From Oligella ureolytica DSM 18253 (GTDB taxonomy: Bacteria > Pseudomonadota > Gammaproteobacteria > Burkholderiales > Burkholderiaceae_B), in the NCBI RefSeq assembly GCF_000373745.1, contig NZ_KB892300.1, positions 1-34,559 on the forward strand: 34,559 nucleotides of DNA. Direction: 5' to 3'. A program made the translations under genes and the position numbers. Below, in pieces: positions 15,566-24,056 of the stretch. Each line of letters begins with the position of its first letter. Positions within the stretch are counted from its first letter, which is position 1. Below the pieces are notes generated by a model, which saw only the letters and a list, made by a program, of their open reading frames with translations, had not been told where the DNA came from and made no database searches.

Positions 15566-17284
15566 TTACTTTGTTGTCCCAACCCCTTCTGCTTCCTGCT
15601 TATGCTGTAAAGCAGCTAGGGCTTTTTGCACTTCTTGTACACTATCAAATACTTGGCTCGGACCCAGCTCTCGTAACCACTCTGTACGCCACAAAATGTT
15701 CTTAGGTTGCGCTCTTAAACCATAAACAAAGATAGGAACACCACGCTCCTGATACACATGAAGCATTTCCTTAAGAGCATGTACACCAGATGAGTCCACG
15801 TATATGATGCCTGAAAAGTCCAATACTAAGGCCTTAGTTGCCATGGGGTTGAGTAATTTTTCTGTCAATGTAACAGAACCGAAAAACACGGAACCCACCA
15901 AACGATATGAACGAATACCTTCTTTATCCTCAAGCTCAGGCAGCTCCTGCTTCTCAGCGACTGTTAACGCTGAAATACGGTAAATAAAGGTAAAGCACGC
16001 CAGCACAATACCCACCTGCACTGCGACCGTCAGACTGACCATCACTGTCAAGAAAAATACGGACAGCAGCGTAAACGCATAAGTCGGTCGATACGTTCGG
16101 AGTCGTCCGAACTCACGCCAAGAACCCATATTCCACGCTACGGACATCAAGATCGCAGACAACGCCGCTAAAGGAATATACTGCGCCAATGGCGCTGCGA
16201 TCAATACAACCACCAAGAGCGCTAAGGCATGAATCATACCGGCGATGGGACTCGTTGCCCCGTTTTTAATATTTGTGACTGTACGAGCGATGGTACCGGT
16301 AGCCGGCATACCACCAAAGAAAGGCACCACCATATTAGCAAAGCCCTGAGCCAACAGCTCCTGATTAGGATCATGCTTATCTTTGATCATATTATCGGCC
16401 ACACGGGCACACAATAAAGACTCTATCGCCCCCAGCACAGCTAAGGTAATTGCCGGCATCATCAAATTGCCCATCAAACCAAAGCTAAAGGCCGGAGCCG
16501 TAAACTCCGGCAAACCTTGAGGGATACCGCCAAAGCGACTACCAATCGTCTCCACCTGCAAATCTAAACCCAAGACCAAAAGGACACCAATGATCAGTGC
16601 CACAATAGAACCGGGGATATGCGATAAAAAATGCATCATTTGCGGTAAAAAATGACTGCTTTGCTTATTTCTCAAAAACCGAGCACTTGCCTGCAGGCCG
16701 AGCTGCCACAAAAAAACCACCAATAAGCAGACCAATGCCACGAATAAGGCCTGAAGATTCATCTGTGGCAAAGCCCGCCACAGCGTCTGTATCATCGGAA
16801 AAAAATCAGCAGGCACATCTTGCACCGGCAAACCAAAGAAATCCTTAATCTGCGACAAGCCAATTAGGACTGCAATACCATTGGTAAAACCAATAATCAC
16901 AGCCACCGGAATAAACTCCACTAAGCCGCCAAGCCGCAGAAAACCCATCAGCCACAGCAACACACCAGACATCAAGGTCGCAAGCAACAAGCCCTCAACA
17001 CCGTATTGCTGAACAATGCCATACACAATGACAATAAAAGCACCGGCAGGCCCGCCCACCTGCACCCGAGAGCCGCTAAATAACGAGATAAGTAAACCGC
17101 CGATAATAGCGGTAAAGAGTCCGGCCTCCGGTTTGAGACCCGATGCAATCGCAAAGGCCATGGCCAAAGGCAAAGCAACCACGCTTACCGTCAGTCCGGC
17201 ACCAAGATCTTGAAAGAAACGATGAGAGGAATAGCCGTTTTTAAGCTCATAGATTTTTGGATTAAAACGCATTGTAAACTTCAT
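15566..17284 (-). CDS. SulP-family anion transporter with STAS domain
   Basis: The 572-residue inner-membrane protein has a SulP transport core of about 12-14 helices (residues 25-425) opening with the family motif DLGAGLTVSVVALPLAMAFA. A cytoplasmic STAS domain follows (about 455-560), with ALVLDFSGIIYVDSSGVHAL, the DSSG being the usual STAS phosphorylation-type loop. SulP proteins move sulfate, bicarbonate or dicarboxylates with protons or sodium; the substrate cannot be told, and no carbonic anhydrase or sulfur genes adjoin. AGAGGTAGG precedes the ATG at 17284. Upstream is an inverted repeat at 17355-17374 and a perfect TATAAT (17392-17397, minus), though without a good -35. rmuC follows in the same unit. 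Confidence 0.92.
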   Translation of the reverse strand: MKFTMRFNPKIYELKNGYSSHRFFQDLGAGLTVSVVALPLAMAFAIASGLKPEAGLFTAIIGGLLISLFSGSRVQVGGPAGAFIVIVYGIVQQYGVEGLLLATLMSGVLLWLMGFLRLGGLVEFIPVAVIIGFTNGIAVLIGLSQIKDFFGLPVQDVPADFFPMIQTLWRALPQMNLQALFVALVCLLVVFLWQLGLQASARFLRNKQSSHFLPQMMHFLSHIPGSIVALIIGVLLVLGLDLQVETIGSRFGGIPQGLPEFTAPAFSFGLMGNLMMPAITLAVLGAIESLLCARVADNMIKDKHDPNQELLAQGFANMVVPFFGGMPATGTIARTVTNIKNGATSPIAGMIHALALLVVVLIAAPLAQYIPLAALSAILMSVAWNMGSWREFGRLRTYRPTYAFTLLSVFFLTVMVSLTVAVQVGIVLACFTFIYRISALTVAEKQELPELEDKEGIRSYRLVGSVFFGSVTLTEKLLNPMATKALVLDFSGIIYVDSSGVHALKEMLHVYQERGVPIFVYGLRAQPKNILWRTEWLRELGPSQVFDSVQEVQKALAALQHKQEAEGVGTTK

Positions 17285-17354
17285 CCTACCTCTCTACAAA
17301 AAAAACGAATTAAACATAATCAGGGCAACCGCGTACCCTCATCGAACTAGTTTT

Positions 17355-17374
17355 AGTTTAAATCAAATTAAACT
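17355..17374. promoter_or_regulatory. Inverted repeat upstream of sulP
   Basis: AGTTTAA and TTAAACT are perfect 7-bp arms separated by 6 bp, about 70 bp before the sulP start. This size suits a dimeric repressor or a LysR-type site. No regulator can be named. Confidence 0.3.
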
Positions 17375-17425
17375 TAAGCGATAGATAATACATTATAGTA
17401 CAGCGATTTAAATGCTTTCCACTCA

Positions 17426-17454
17426 AAAAAACAGACCCCTAAGGGCCTGTTTTA
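17426..17454 (-). terminator. Terminator of the PepSY gene
   Basis: An A-run and CAG-A-CCC pair with GGG-C-CTG and a T-run (stem about 17428-17438 with 17443-17453, one internal mismatch). On the minus strand the hairpin is followed by a run of T. It lies 42 bp after the PepSY gene. Confidence 0.7.
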
Positions 17455-17495
17455 AAAAACTAATCTACATGCATTACTAATGCATTGATGATTGA

Positions 17496-17999
17496 TTAAT
17501 CGTCACGTTTAATGGTCAGAATACTGCCATCCTTGGCGTCGATCTTAACCTCATACTGGGTATTTTTTCTGATCGTTTCGATTTCGTAATAGCTATCTCT
17601 GTTGCCGCGATTTTTTAACTCAGCAGATTTGGTTTTGGCTTGAGTTTCACGTTCCGCTGCCAAAATGGCTTGCTGTAAGCTAATGCCGACATCATAGAGA
17701 CCCTTACGCTCTCGATCTCTATCCGTTTCCACTACCTTACCGGAATCCGCATTAATCCGCAGCTCATACTCTTTATCACTCGTATGGATTTCTACCTCAT
17801 AGTAGCCACGACCATCATCTTCATCAAACTCCAGCTCGACGGCCTGACCCTTTACTCTATCCTTTGCGATGACAATCGCTTGTGCAGCATCAATTTTACT
17901 TCTCTGCATCGCATTCCAATCACCAGCCATGGCTACCAAACTGGTAACACTCATTGCTGCAGCTAAAAAAGCTAACGCTGTATTTTTTATCATTTGCAT
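17496..17999 (-). CDS. Exported protein with two PepSY domains
   Basis: The 167-residue protein has a signal peptide (about 1-25, ending SLVAMA/GDW) and two PepSY repeats: about residues 36-92, with GYYEVEIHTSDKEYELRINADSGKVV, and about 102-166, with SYYEIETIRKNTQYEVKIDAKDGSI. The mature part is highly charged. PepSY domains occur in periplasmic proteins thought to inhibit proteases or bind metals or ligands; the precise job is unknown. GGGAGAAATAG sets the start. A small dyad, GGTGA with TCACC (18013-18028), lies just upstream. The gene sits beyond the Cd/Pb regulator gene on the same strand, 128 bp away, so it probably has its own promoter. Confidence 0.85.
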   Translation of the reverse strand: MQMIKNTALAFLAAAMSVTSLVAMAGDWNAMQRSKIDAAQAIVIAKDRVKGQAVELEFDEDDGRGYYEVEIHTSDKEYELRINADSGKVVETDRDRERKGLYDVGISLQQAILAAERETQAKTKSAELKNRGNRDSYYEIETIRKNTQYEVKIDAKDGSILTIKRDD

Positions 18000-18127
18000 C
18001 TATTTCTCCCTAGGTGACTCATATCACCGATCAAGACCTGAGAATCTGAACTTTTATTATAAAGTATTGTGGTCCGGAAAATTATTTCATTTAGCAATAA
18101 AGCATTGATAAAGATAACAAATGAAGA

Positions 18128-18529
18128 TTACAACTCGACCCTCTCCAACTCATGCAAAATGCCGCATTCTTTGGCTGTTTTGACTTCTCCGCAATGACTT
18201 CTAATATGACCTAACTCCTCTGATAACGCTCGAAGTTCAGCAATTCTTCTTTGCACATCAACCAAATGATGATCGATTAAATCATTTACTGACGCACAGC
18301 TCTGGTTCGGCTCCTCTCTAGCAATCAACAACACACGAATTTCTTCGTGAGTCATTTCTAACGCACGGCACCGACGAATAAAAATCAAATGCTCTAAATG
18401 CTTAGTTTGGTACTCGCGGTAGTTATTTTGTAGACTCCGCGGTGCCTGAGGTAACAATCCCTCACGCTCATAATAACGAATCGTCTCGACGGAGCAATCC
18501 GCTAATTTAGCCAATTCACCTATTTTCAT
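18128..18529 (-). CDS. cadR: MerR-family Cd(II)/Pb(II)-responsive regulator
   Basis: The 133-residue protein starts at the ATG at 18529 (MKIGELAKLADCSVETIRYYEREGLLP), with GAGAG upstream; an in-frame GTG two codons earlier is less likely. It has the MerR winged HTH (1-70), a dimerisation coiled coil (about 85-112) and a C-terminal metal loop. Cys78 (NQSC), Cys113 (SHC) and Cys122 (ECGIL) fit the three-cysteine metal site of CadR/PbrR-type activators. The last two are 8 residues apart, where P. putida CadR has 6 as I recall. It is divergent from the P-type ATPase gene, whose promoter carries a MerR-type operator, so it should activate the ATPase when metal binds. Zinc response cannot be excluded. 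Confidence 0.9.
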   Translation of the reverse strand: MKIGELAKLADCSVETIRYYEREGLLPQAPRSLQNNYREYQTKHLEHLIFIRRCRALEMTHEEIRVLLIAREEPNQSCASVNDLIDHHLVDVQRRIAELRALSEELGHIRSHCGEVKTAKECGILHELERVEL

Positions 18530-18547
18530 GATCACTCTCAGAAACTC

Positions 18548-18578
18548 TTGACCCTGTAGCTACTATAGGGCTTCTAAT
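18548..18578 (+). promoter_or_regulatory. MerR-type promoter/operator of the P-type ATPase gene
   Basis: A -35 TTGACC (18548-18553) and a -10 TCTAAT (18573-18578) are separated by 19 bp, the lengthened spacer typical of MerR-activated promoters. The spacer region contains the dyad CCCTGTAG-cta-CTATAGGG (18552-18570) with one mismatch, matching mer/pbr/cad operators. The adjacent cadR gene encodes the obvious regulator. Confidence 0.88.
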
Positions 18579-18619
18579 AAGTATAAGTCAAATAATCATT
18601 TATTTTGGATACACTTACT

Positions 18620-20782
18620 ATGCCTTATCAAGAAAAGTCATCTCAACATCAGCGCAAAGAACAAGCCCATCAAAGCAACGATAAAGTTCACACTACTATC
18701 CGCATCCTGCAAATGGATTGCCCTACTGAAGAAGCAATGATTCGCGGTCTTTTTAAAGATAACCCGGCTGTTATCGAGCTTAACTTTAATTTAATACAGC
18801 GCATCTTAACGGTCACTCATCGCCCGGAGGCGTTAGAATCTATTCTCAACGGCATCCAAGGCCTAGGCTTTACACCTGAAATACAACAAGACGATAGCTC
18901 TGTGAGCCAAGCCCCCCTTGAACGACACCCTTGGTGGCCGATCATTATTGCTGCACTCATCGCATTTGCTTCTGAAATCAGTCATTACAACAACCTCTCC
19001 ATCTGGCTTACTGCCGGTTTGGCTCTCATCGCGATTGCGATTGGCGGCACCCATACGTATAAAAAAGGCTGGATTGCTATACGTCATGGCAACTTAAATA
19101 TTAACGCCCTGATGAGCATTGCCGTAACCGGTGCAGCGCTCATCGGACAGTGGCCTGAAGCTGCCATGGTCATGGTACTATTTAGCCTAGCAGAGGTGAT
19201 CGAGAGTCGTTCTCTTGAGCGCGCACGCCGAGCAATTAGCGGCCTGATGGAGCTAGCACCCGAACACGCAACCGTTTTACAAAAAGACGGCAACTGGCAA
19301 ACGCTACCTGCTCGCGAAGTGACACTCGATCAAATCGTACGTATCACACCGGGCCAGCAAATCCCCCTCGATGGTGTGATCGTCAAAGGCTTTTCAGATA
19401 TTAATCAAGCCCCGATCACCGGCGAGAGCCTACCGCTTAACAAAACCATTGGTGACACTGTCTATGCAGGCACCATCAATCTCAACGGCGCCTTTGAGTA
19501 TCGCGTGACCGCTACTTCAGCGAACACGACATTAGCACGCATTATTCATCGTGTTGAAAAAGCACAAAATGCCAAAGCACCTACTCAGCGTTTTATTGAT
19601 CGCTTTGCCAGAATTTATACACCACTGGTCTTACTACTCGCTTTACTGATTGCCCTTGTGCCACCCCTACTTTTTGGTGGTGAATGGCTCTCGTGGATTT
19701 ATAAATCCTTGGTTTTACTGGTGATCGCATGTCCTTGCGCGCTGGTTATCTCAACCCCTGTTTCTATTGTCAGCGGTCTAGCCAATGCGGCACGCCAGGG
19801 TATTTTGATTAAAGGCGGTATACATTTGGAAAATAGCCGTTTATTACGCTATTTATGCCTTGATAAAACCGGCACCTTAACCCACGGCAAGCCCGAACTA
19901 AACGAACTCATTATTTTTGACGAGCAACAAAAACAGTCTATTAAACAAATCGCGGCTACCGTCGCTGCTCACTCTGAACACCCTATTTCCAAAGCCATCG
20001 AACACGCCTTAAGCACAACGCCTGATTCAAAGACGCTGGAAATTCTTGAATTTGAAGCCCTACCCGGCAAAGGCAGTAAGGCCTTAATCAACGACAAACT
20101 CTTTTATTTGGGCAGTCATCGACTCATTCACGAACTGGCCGTCTGCACGCCCGAACTGGAAGAGCGACTCGCCACCTACGAAGCGCAGGGCAAAAACACT
20201 ACCTTACTGTGTGATACTGAAAAAGTACTGGCAATTTTTGTGATGGGTGATATGCCTAAAGAAGGCAGTCGCAAGGCGATCAACGAGCTCCACGAGATGG
20301 GTATTCGCACCCTGATGTTAAGCGGTGATAATCAATTAGCAGCAAATTTTATTGCCACACAAGTCGGCATTGATGATGCTCGCGGCGAACTGCTTCCCGA
20401 GGACAAGCTACAGGTTATTGATGAGCTTAGCCAAAAAGGAATGGTTGGTATGGTCGGTGACGGCATTAATGATGCTCCATCTCTCGCCCGTGCCGATATA
20501 GGCTTTGCCATGGCAGTCATCGGCTCTGACGCGGCACTTGAAACAGCCGATATTGCCTTGATGGACGATGATCTTCGTAAAATTCCTGCCGTGATTCGAC
20601 TTTCTAAGGGCACGCACCGAATTTTACTGCAAAATATTAGTTTTGCCCTCATCACCAAAGCGCTTTTCCTAGTTATCACCTTACTTGGTTATGGCACGAT
20701 GTGGATGGCGGTATTTGCTGATATAGGCGCAAGTCTTATCGTCGTACTTAATGCTTTGCGTCTATTACGTCTTCGTGGCTAA
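18620..20782 (+). CDS. cadA: Heavy-metal P-type ATPase (CadA/ZntA-like Cd/Pb/Zn exporter)
   Basis: The start is placed at the ATG at 18620 (720 residues); an in-frame TTG at 18605 adds five residues. An N-terminal HMA-like domain carries MDCPTEE (from residue 32) in place of the usual MDCxxC, as in some betaproteobacterial CadA proteins. Membrane helices follow, with CPC (371-373) in the metal channel. Later come the phosphorylation site DKTGTLTHG (D415), SEHP of the nucleotide domain, GDGINDAP (from 613), and ADIGASLIVVLNALRLL, whose Asp is the zinc/cadmium ligand of ZntA. It is a PIB-2-type pump exporting Cd, Pb or Zn from the cytoplasm. It is driven by a MerR-type promoter next to cadR and ends at a strong hairpin. 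The ribosome binding site is poor. Confidence 0.94.
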   Translation: MPYQEKSSQHQRKEQAHQSNDKVHTTIRILQMDCPTEEAMIRGLFKDNPAVIELNFNLIQRILTVTHRPEALESILNGIQGLGFTPEIQQDDSSVSQAPLERHPWWPIIIAALIAFASEISHYNNLSIWLTAGLALIAIAIGGTHTYKKGWIAIRHGNLNINALMSIAVTGAALIGQWPEAAMVMVLFSLAEVIESRSLERARRAISGLMELAPEHATVLQKDGNWQTLPAREVTLDQIVRITPGQQIPLDGVIVKGFSDINQAPITGESLPLNKTIGDTVYAGTINLNGAFEYRVTATSANTTLARIIHRVEKAQNAKAPTQRFIDRFARIYTPLVLLLALLIALVPPLLFGGEWLSWIYKSLVLLVIACPCALVISTPVSIVSGLANAARQGILIKGGIHLENSRLLRYLCLDKTGTLTHGKPELNELIIFDEQQKQSIKQIAATVAAHSEHPISKAIEHALSTTPDSKTLEILEFEALPGKGSKALINDKLFYLGSHRLIHELAVCTPELEERLATYEAQGKNTTLLCDTEKVLAIFVMGDMPKEGSRKAINELHEMGIRTLMLSGDNQLAANFIATQVGIDDARGELLPEDKLQVIDELSQKGMVGMVGDGINDAPSLARADIGFAMAVIGSDAALETADIALMDDDLRKIPAVIRLSKGTHRILLQNISFALITKALFLVITLLGYGTMWMAVFADIGASLIVVLNALRLLRLRG

Positions 20783-20799
20783 TATACTGTAAACAGTCT

Positions 20800-20845
20800 A
20801 AGGCTTTGTTAATCATGTACTTCATTTAACCAAGCCTTTATTTCT
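20800..20845 (+). terminator. Terminator after cadA
   Basis: AAGGCTTTGTTAA (20800-20812) pairs with TTAACCAAGCCTT (20826-20838) with one mismatch over 13 positions, and TTATTT follows. It lies 17 bp after the cadA stop and separates it from the next gene on the same strand. Confidence 0.75.
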
Positions 20846-20862
20846 CACATTGACACCACTTT

Positions 20863-21789
20863 ATGACTAAGCCAATACCCGTAGAAATAAAAAAATCATA
20901 CCGCCAACAGGGTTTTATCTATGCCACGTTGGGCGCTATCCTCTTTTCTTCTAAATCCATTGTCATTAAGTTTATCTATGAATATGGCGTTGATGCGACA
21001 ACCACCCTTGGCTTTAGACTGTTAATGGCCATGCCATTATTTGCTGCTGTTGCCTTGTTCCAACAACATAAAGTACGTCGTGGCGAGCTTAAACCCTTAT
21101 CAGTAAAAAACAGCCTGAAGCTCATTGTCCTTGGGTTTTTGGGTTATTACCTGGCCAGTTTCCTCGACTTTGCCAGTTTAAAATATATCAGCGTCAGCTT
21201 AGAGCGGCTGATTTTGCTGCTGACACCTACCTTCGTCTTGATGTTTTCCGTACTGTTCTTTAAGAAAAAGGTCTCAGCACGACAGCTGCTGTCACTACTG
21301 ATCTCATACGCCGGTGTATTAATCGTCTTCGTCCAAGACTTCTCTCTGGGTGGTAGCGACATTGTCTTAGGGAGCATATTGGTACTCGGCTCAGCCGTCA
21401 GCTACTCCTGCTATGTGATGGGTGCCGGCGAACTCATTCGTGAGGTTGGCTCAACTCGCTTTGTCGCCTATGCTATGTTGGTCTCAACCTTTTTTATATT
21501 GGTACAGCTATTTCTAACACACGGCGTAGCATGGATTGTACAACCACTGCCTGTTTATAACTGGTCATTGGTACATGCCGTATTTAATACATTTATCCCC
21601 ACCTTCATGTTGATGTGGTCAGTCGAGCGTATCGGGGCACCTTTGAGTACGCAGTTAGGTTTAATTGGGCCTATTTCTTTATTATTTTTAGCGTGGCTAT
21701 TTTTAGATGACCCCATCACCCTTTGGGATTGGGTCGGTACCTTAATTGTCTTGGCAAGCCTGTATATACTTGGACGTTCAAAGGGCTAA
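20863..21789 (+). CDS. EamA/DMT-superfamily transporter
   Basis: The 308-residue inner-membrane protein has two EamA repeats of about five helices each (about residues 15-150 and 165-305), with GFIYATLGAILFSSKSIVIKF and the PTFVLMFSVLFFKKKVS pair in the first. The last helices include GLIGPISLLFLAWLFLDDPIT. It is a probable metabolite exporter of unknown substrate and is only distantly similar to the EamA protein at 1354. No Shine-Dalgarno is seen before the ATG. It follows cadA beyond a terminator, so it is probably separately transcribed. Confidence 0.9.
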   Translation: MTKPIPVEIKKSYRQQGFIYATLGAILFSSKSIVIKFIYEYGVDATTTLGFRLLMAMPLFAAVALFQQHKVRRGELKPLSVKNSLKLIVLGFLGYYLASFLDFASLKYISVSLERLILLLTPTFVLMFSVLFFKKKVSARQLLSLLISYAGVLIVFVQDFSLGGSDIVLGSILVLGSAVSYSCYVMGAGELIREVGSTRFVAYAMLVSTFFILVQLFLTHGVAWIVQPLPVYNWSLVHAVFNTFIPTFMLMWSVERIGAPLSTQLGLIGPISLLFLAWLFLDDPITLWDWVGTLIVLASLYILGRSKG

Positions 21790-21795
21790 ATAAGA

Positions 21796-21830
21796 AAAAG
21801 CAGAGTCAGTATCAAACCGTCTCTGCTTTT
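21796..21830. terminator. Bidirectional terminator between eamA-like gene and usp
   Basis: AAAAGCAGAG (21796-21805) and CTCTGCTTTT (21821-21830) form a perfect 10-bp stem with flanking A and T runs. It lies between two convergent genes. Confidence 0.88.
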
Positions 21831-21851
21831 AAAAACAACACACTCTAAAAA

Positions 21852-22301
21852 CTAGTCTTTGTGAGGGATAATTGTTACAGGGCAAATAGCCGCCTGAATG
21901 ACACCGTAGCTTACGCCACCCAACACGGAGCGAATAGGGCCTAAACCACGAGAACCCATAACAATCATCTCAATGGGCTCATCTGTCTTTTGACTCTCAA
22001 GCACTCTATCCACAATGCACTGCTTAGGATCGCCAACGAGCAGCTCTAAGGTATACGGAATGCTTTGAGCGTCAACAATCTTCTTGGCCTCTGCCACTGA
22101 CTCCTCAAATAGTAACTCCTGATACTCGCGTATATCGCTCTGAGAAAACAAACGCTTCGAGTGTACCGTCTGGAAACTTGGCTGAGCATTAACCATCACG
22201 ATTTCCGATTTATCGCTACCGGCGATTATTTTAATAGCCCAACGAAGTGCCTCAAGAGAGTTTTTTGAGCCATCTATTGCCACCAAAACTTTAGTTAACA
22301 T
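21852..22301 (-). CDS. Universal stress protein, UspA family
   Basis: The 149-residue cytoplasmic protein has the Usp alpha/beta fold. The N-terminal VLVAIDGSKNSLEALRWA carries the Asp of the ATP site. The C-terminal VMGSRGLGPIRSVLGGVSYGVI corresponds to the G-x2-G-x9-G-(S/T) ATP-binding motif, with Val at the usual Ser/Thr place and Ser one residue on, so nucleotide binding may be altered. Usp proteins help cells survive starvation and oxidative stress by mechanisms that differ between members. GAGGTGAGAAG precedes the ATG. It lies downstream of katA on the same strand with a perfect 16-bp inverted repeat between them. Confidence 0.93.
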   Translation of the reverse strand: MLTKVLVAIDGSKNSLEALRWAIKIIAGSDKSEIVMVNAQPSFQTVHSKRLFSQSDIREYQELLFEESVAEAKKIVDAQSIPYTLELLVGDPKQCIVDRVLESQKTDEPIEMIVMGSRGLGPIRSVLGGVSYGVIQAAICPVTIIPHKD

Positions 22302-22335
22302 CTTCTCACCTCACTGATAAAATAGTTGTAGTTTA

Positions 22336-22379
22336 TTGCACCGTTATAATTACATACTACCTGAATTATAACGGTGCAA
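22336..22379. repeat. Perfect 16-bp inverted repeat between katA and usp
   Basis: TTGCACCGTTATAATT (22336-22351) and AATTATAACGGTGCAA (22364-22379) are perfect inverted arms around a 12-nt loop. The minus strand lacks a good T-run after the stem, so it is not a standard intrinsic terminator. It could still end katA transcription, act as an operator 34 bp before usp, or process the mRNA. A second, smaller hairpin (ACGATA with TATCGT) starts at its right edge. Confidence 0.7.
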
Positions 22380-22406
22380 CGATAGCTTAGAGGTTCTTAT
22401 CGTTTA

Positions 22407-23879
22407 TTATTTAGCGCTAGCTGACTTATTGTAAGCGGCTTCAATACGCTCACCAATCGTCTGATCAACATTTTTCCAGTACTGGAACACACGCTCAAGC
22501 ACGGGACTACGGACACCTTGGATAGCACCGGTGATTGTTTCTACGAAGCGATCACGCTGCTCATCATCCATCACGTCACGGATTAATGTACCTGCTTGAC
22601 CAAAGTCATCATCTTCAGGATATAAAGAATAGGTTTGACGGACTAATGCGCCATCAGATTCCCAACCATCTTCGATAGGGCCATTATGGTCGGCAAAGGC
22701 ACGACCGGCGGTTCCACTCACGTAAGTTGGCTGATTACCGCTATGGTGATAGTTCATATTGCCATCAAATACATAGGTATTGGTCGGCACTTTTGGCTGA
22801 TTCACCGGCAATTGATGGAAGTTCGTACCAATACGGCGACGTTGTGCATCAGGATAAGCAAACACGCGACCTAATAACATTCTGTCAGGAGATAAACCAA
22901 TACCCGGTACTAAGTTAGATGGTGAGAACGCTGCCTGCTCAATTTCAGCAAAGAAATTCTCGGGATTACGATTAAGCGTCATACGACCAACCGGTATTAA
23001 TGGGTAATCTTTCTGTGACCACGTTTTGGTTAGGTCAAATGGGTTGAAACGATACGTTCTAGCCTCTTCGTACGGCATCACTTGTACGAATAAATCCCAT
23101 GATGGATGATCGCCACGCTCAATAGCCTCAAATAAGTCTCGACGGTGGAAATCAGCATCAACACCACTCATCTCAGTTGCTTCAGCGTTGGTATAGTTTT
23201 CTTCGCCCTGACAGGTACGGAAGTGATACTTAACCCAGAAGCGCTCGCCTTGTCCATTGACCCACATGTAAGTATGTGAACCAAAACCATGCATGTTACG
23301 CCAAGATTTAGGTAGACCGCGACGACCCATTAAGTAGGTCACTTGGTGTGCAGTCTCAGGATGACTGGTCCAGAAATCCCACTGCATGTGGCTATCACGC
23401 AGACCGGAATCGGGTAAACGCTTTTGACTACGAATAAAGTGCGGGAATTTCATCGGGTCACGCACGAAAAAAATAGGTGTGTTGTTACCTACTAAGTCGT
23501 AGTTACCTTCGGACGTATAGAACTTTAAAGAGAAACCGCGAACATCACGCCACGTATCCGGACTACCTTGCTCACCGGCAACGGTAGAAAAACGGGCCAG
23601 CATCTCTGTTTTCGCACCCTCTTGGAACAGGGCTGCCTTTGTATATGCGCTAACATCATGCGTCGTTTCAAAGACACCAAAGGCACCGGAACCCTTAGCG
23701 TGAGGCTGACGTTCAACCGTTTTTTCACGGTTAAACATCGCTAATGTATCAACCAGATGGTGATCATGTAAAACGATAGGACCGTCTGCACCCACGGTTA
23801 GCGAGTTGCGATCACTACTGGCAGGTGCACCGTTAATCGTTGTGGAATGGCCTAAATTTTTATCAGAATTGTAAGACAT
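22407..23879 (-). CDS. katA: Monofunctional haem catalase
   Basis: The 490-residue small-subunit catalase converts hydrogen peroxide to water and oxygen. The distal His60 is in [14 protein letters not shown], Asn133 in [11 protein letters not shown], and the haem-ligating Tyr342 in [14 protein letters not shown], all at family spacing. The size and ending fit clade 3 catalases and there is no C-terminal flavodoxin-like domain. No signal peptide is present, so it is cytoplasmic. AAGGAGCA precedes the ATG. An 18-bp perfect palindrome lies just upstream in the leader, and a possible promoter (23952-23980) has another dyad in its spacer. An OxyR or other peroxide response is likely but not shown. 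Confidence 0.95.
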   Translation of the reverse strand: MSYNSDKNLGHSTTINGAPASSDRNSLTVGADGPIVLHDHHLVDTLAMFNREKTVERQPHAKGSGAFGVFETTHDVSAYTKAALFQEGAKTEMLARFSTVAGEQGSPDTWRDVRGFSLKFYTSEGNYDLVGNNTPIFFVRDPMKFPHFIRSQKRLPDSGLRDSHMQWDFWTSHPETAHQVTYLMGRRGLPKSWRNMHGFGSHTYMWVNGQGERFWVKYHFRTCQGEENYTNAEATEMSGVDADFHRRDLFEAIERGDHPSWDLFVQVMPYEEARTYRFNPFDLTKTWSQKDYPLIPVGRMTLNRNPENFFAEIEQAAFSPSNLVPGIGLSPDRMLLGRVFAYPDAQRRRIGTNFHQLPVNQPKVPTNTYVFDGNMNYHHSGNQPTYVSGTAGRAFADHNGPIEDGWESDGALVRQTYSLYPEDDDFGQAGTLIRDVMDDEQRDRFVETITGAIQGVRSPVLERVFQYWKNVDQTIGERIEAAYNKSASAK

Positions 23880-23896
23880 AGATTGCTCCTTAAGAA

Positions 23897-23914
23897 TTTT
23901 TTAACGTTAAAAAA
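23897..23914. promoter_or_regulatory. 18-bp perfect palindrome in the katA leader
   Basis: TTTTTTAACGTTAAAAAA reads the same on both strands and lies 17 nt before the katA start codon, next to the ribosome binding site. It could be a repressor operator or an RNA hairpin affecting translation. No known regulator motif was recognised. Confidence 0.5.
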
Positions 23915-23951
23915 GATAGGCCATAAATCACTGCATGACCTACCCTTACAT

Positions 23952-23980
23952 AGTATGATCCCTATACGAATTAGGGCCAA
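23952..23980 (-). promoter_or_regulatory. Possible katA promoter
   Basis: On the minus strand TTGGCC (23975-23980) and CATACT (23952-23957) are 17 bp apart and fit -35 and -10 elements moderately (4/6 each). A CCCTA-N7-TAGGG dyad (23960-23976) lies across the spacer and may be an operator. The leader would be about 65 nt. Confidence 0.35.
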
Positions 23981-24056
23981 TTTTATTTACTTGTTAGCCT
24001 GATTGATAAAATCTATAACAATCGTCACATCAATACATCTAAACTATAAGTATTGT

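Noticed and set aside
22336-22379. Standard rho-independent terminator of katA
   Set aside because: The stem is strong but neither strand has a T-run directly after it, so it was left as an unexplained inverted repeat.
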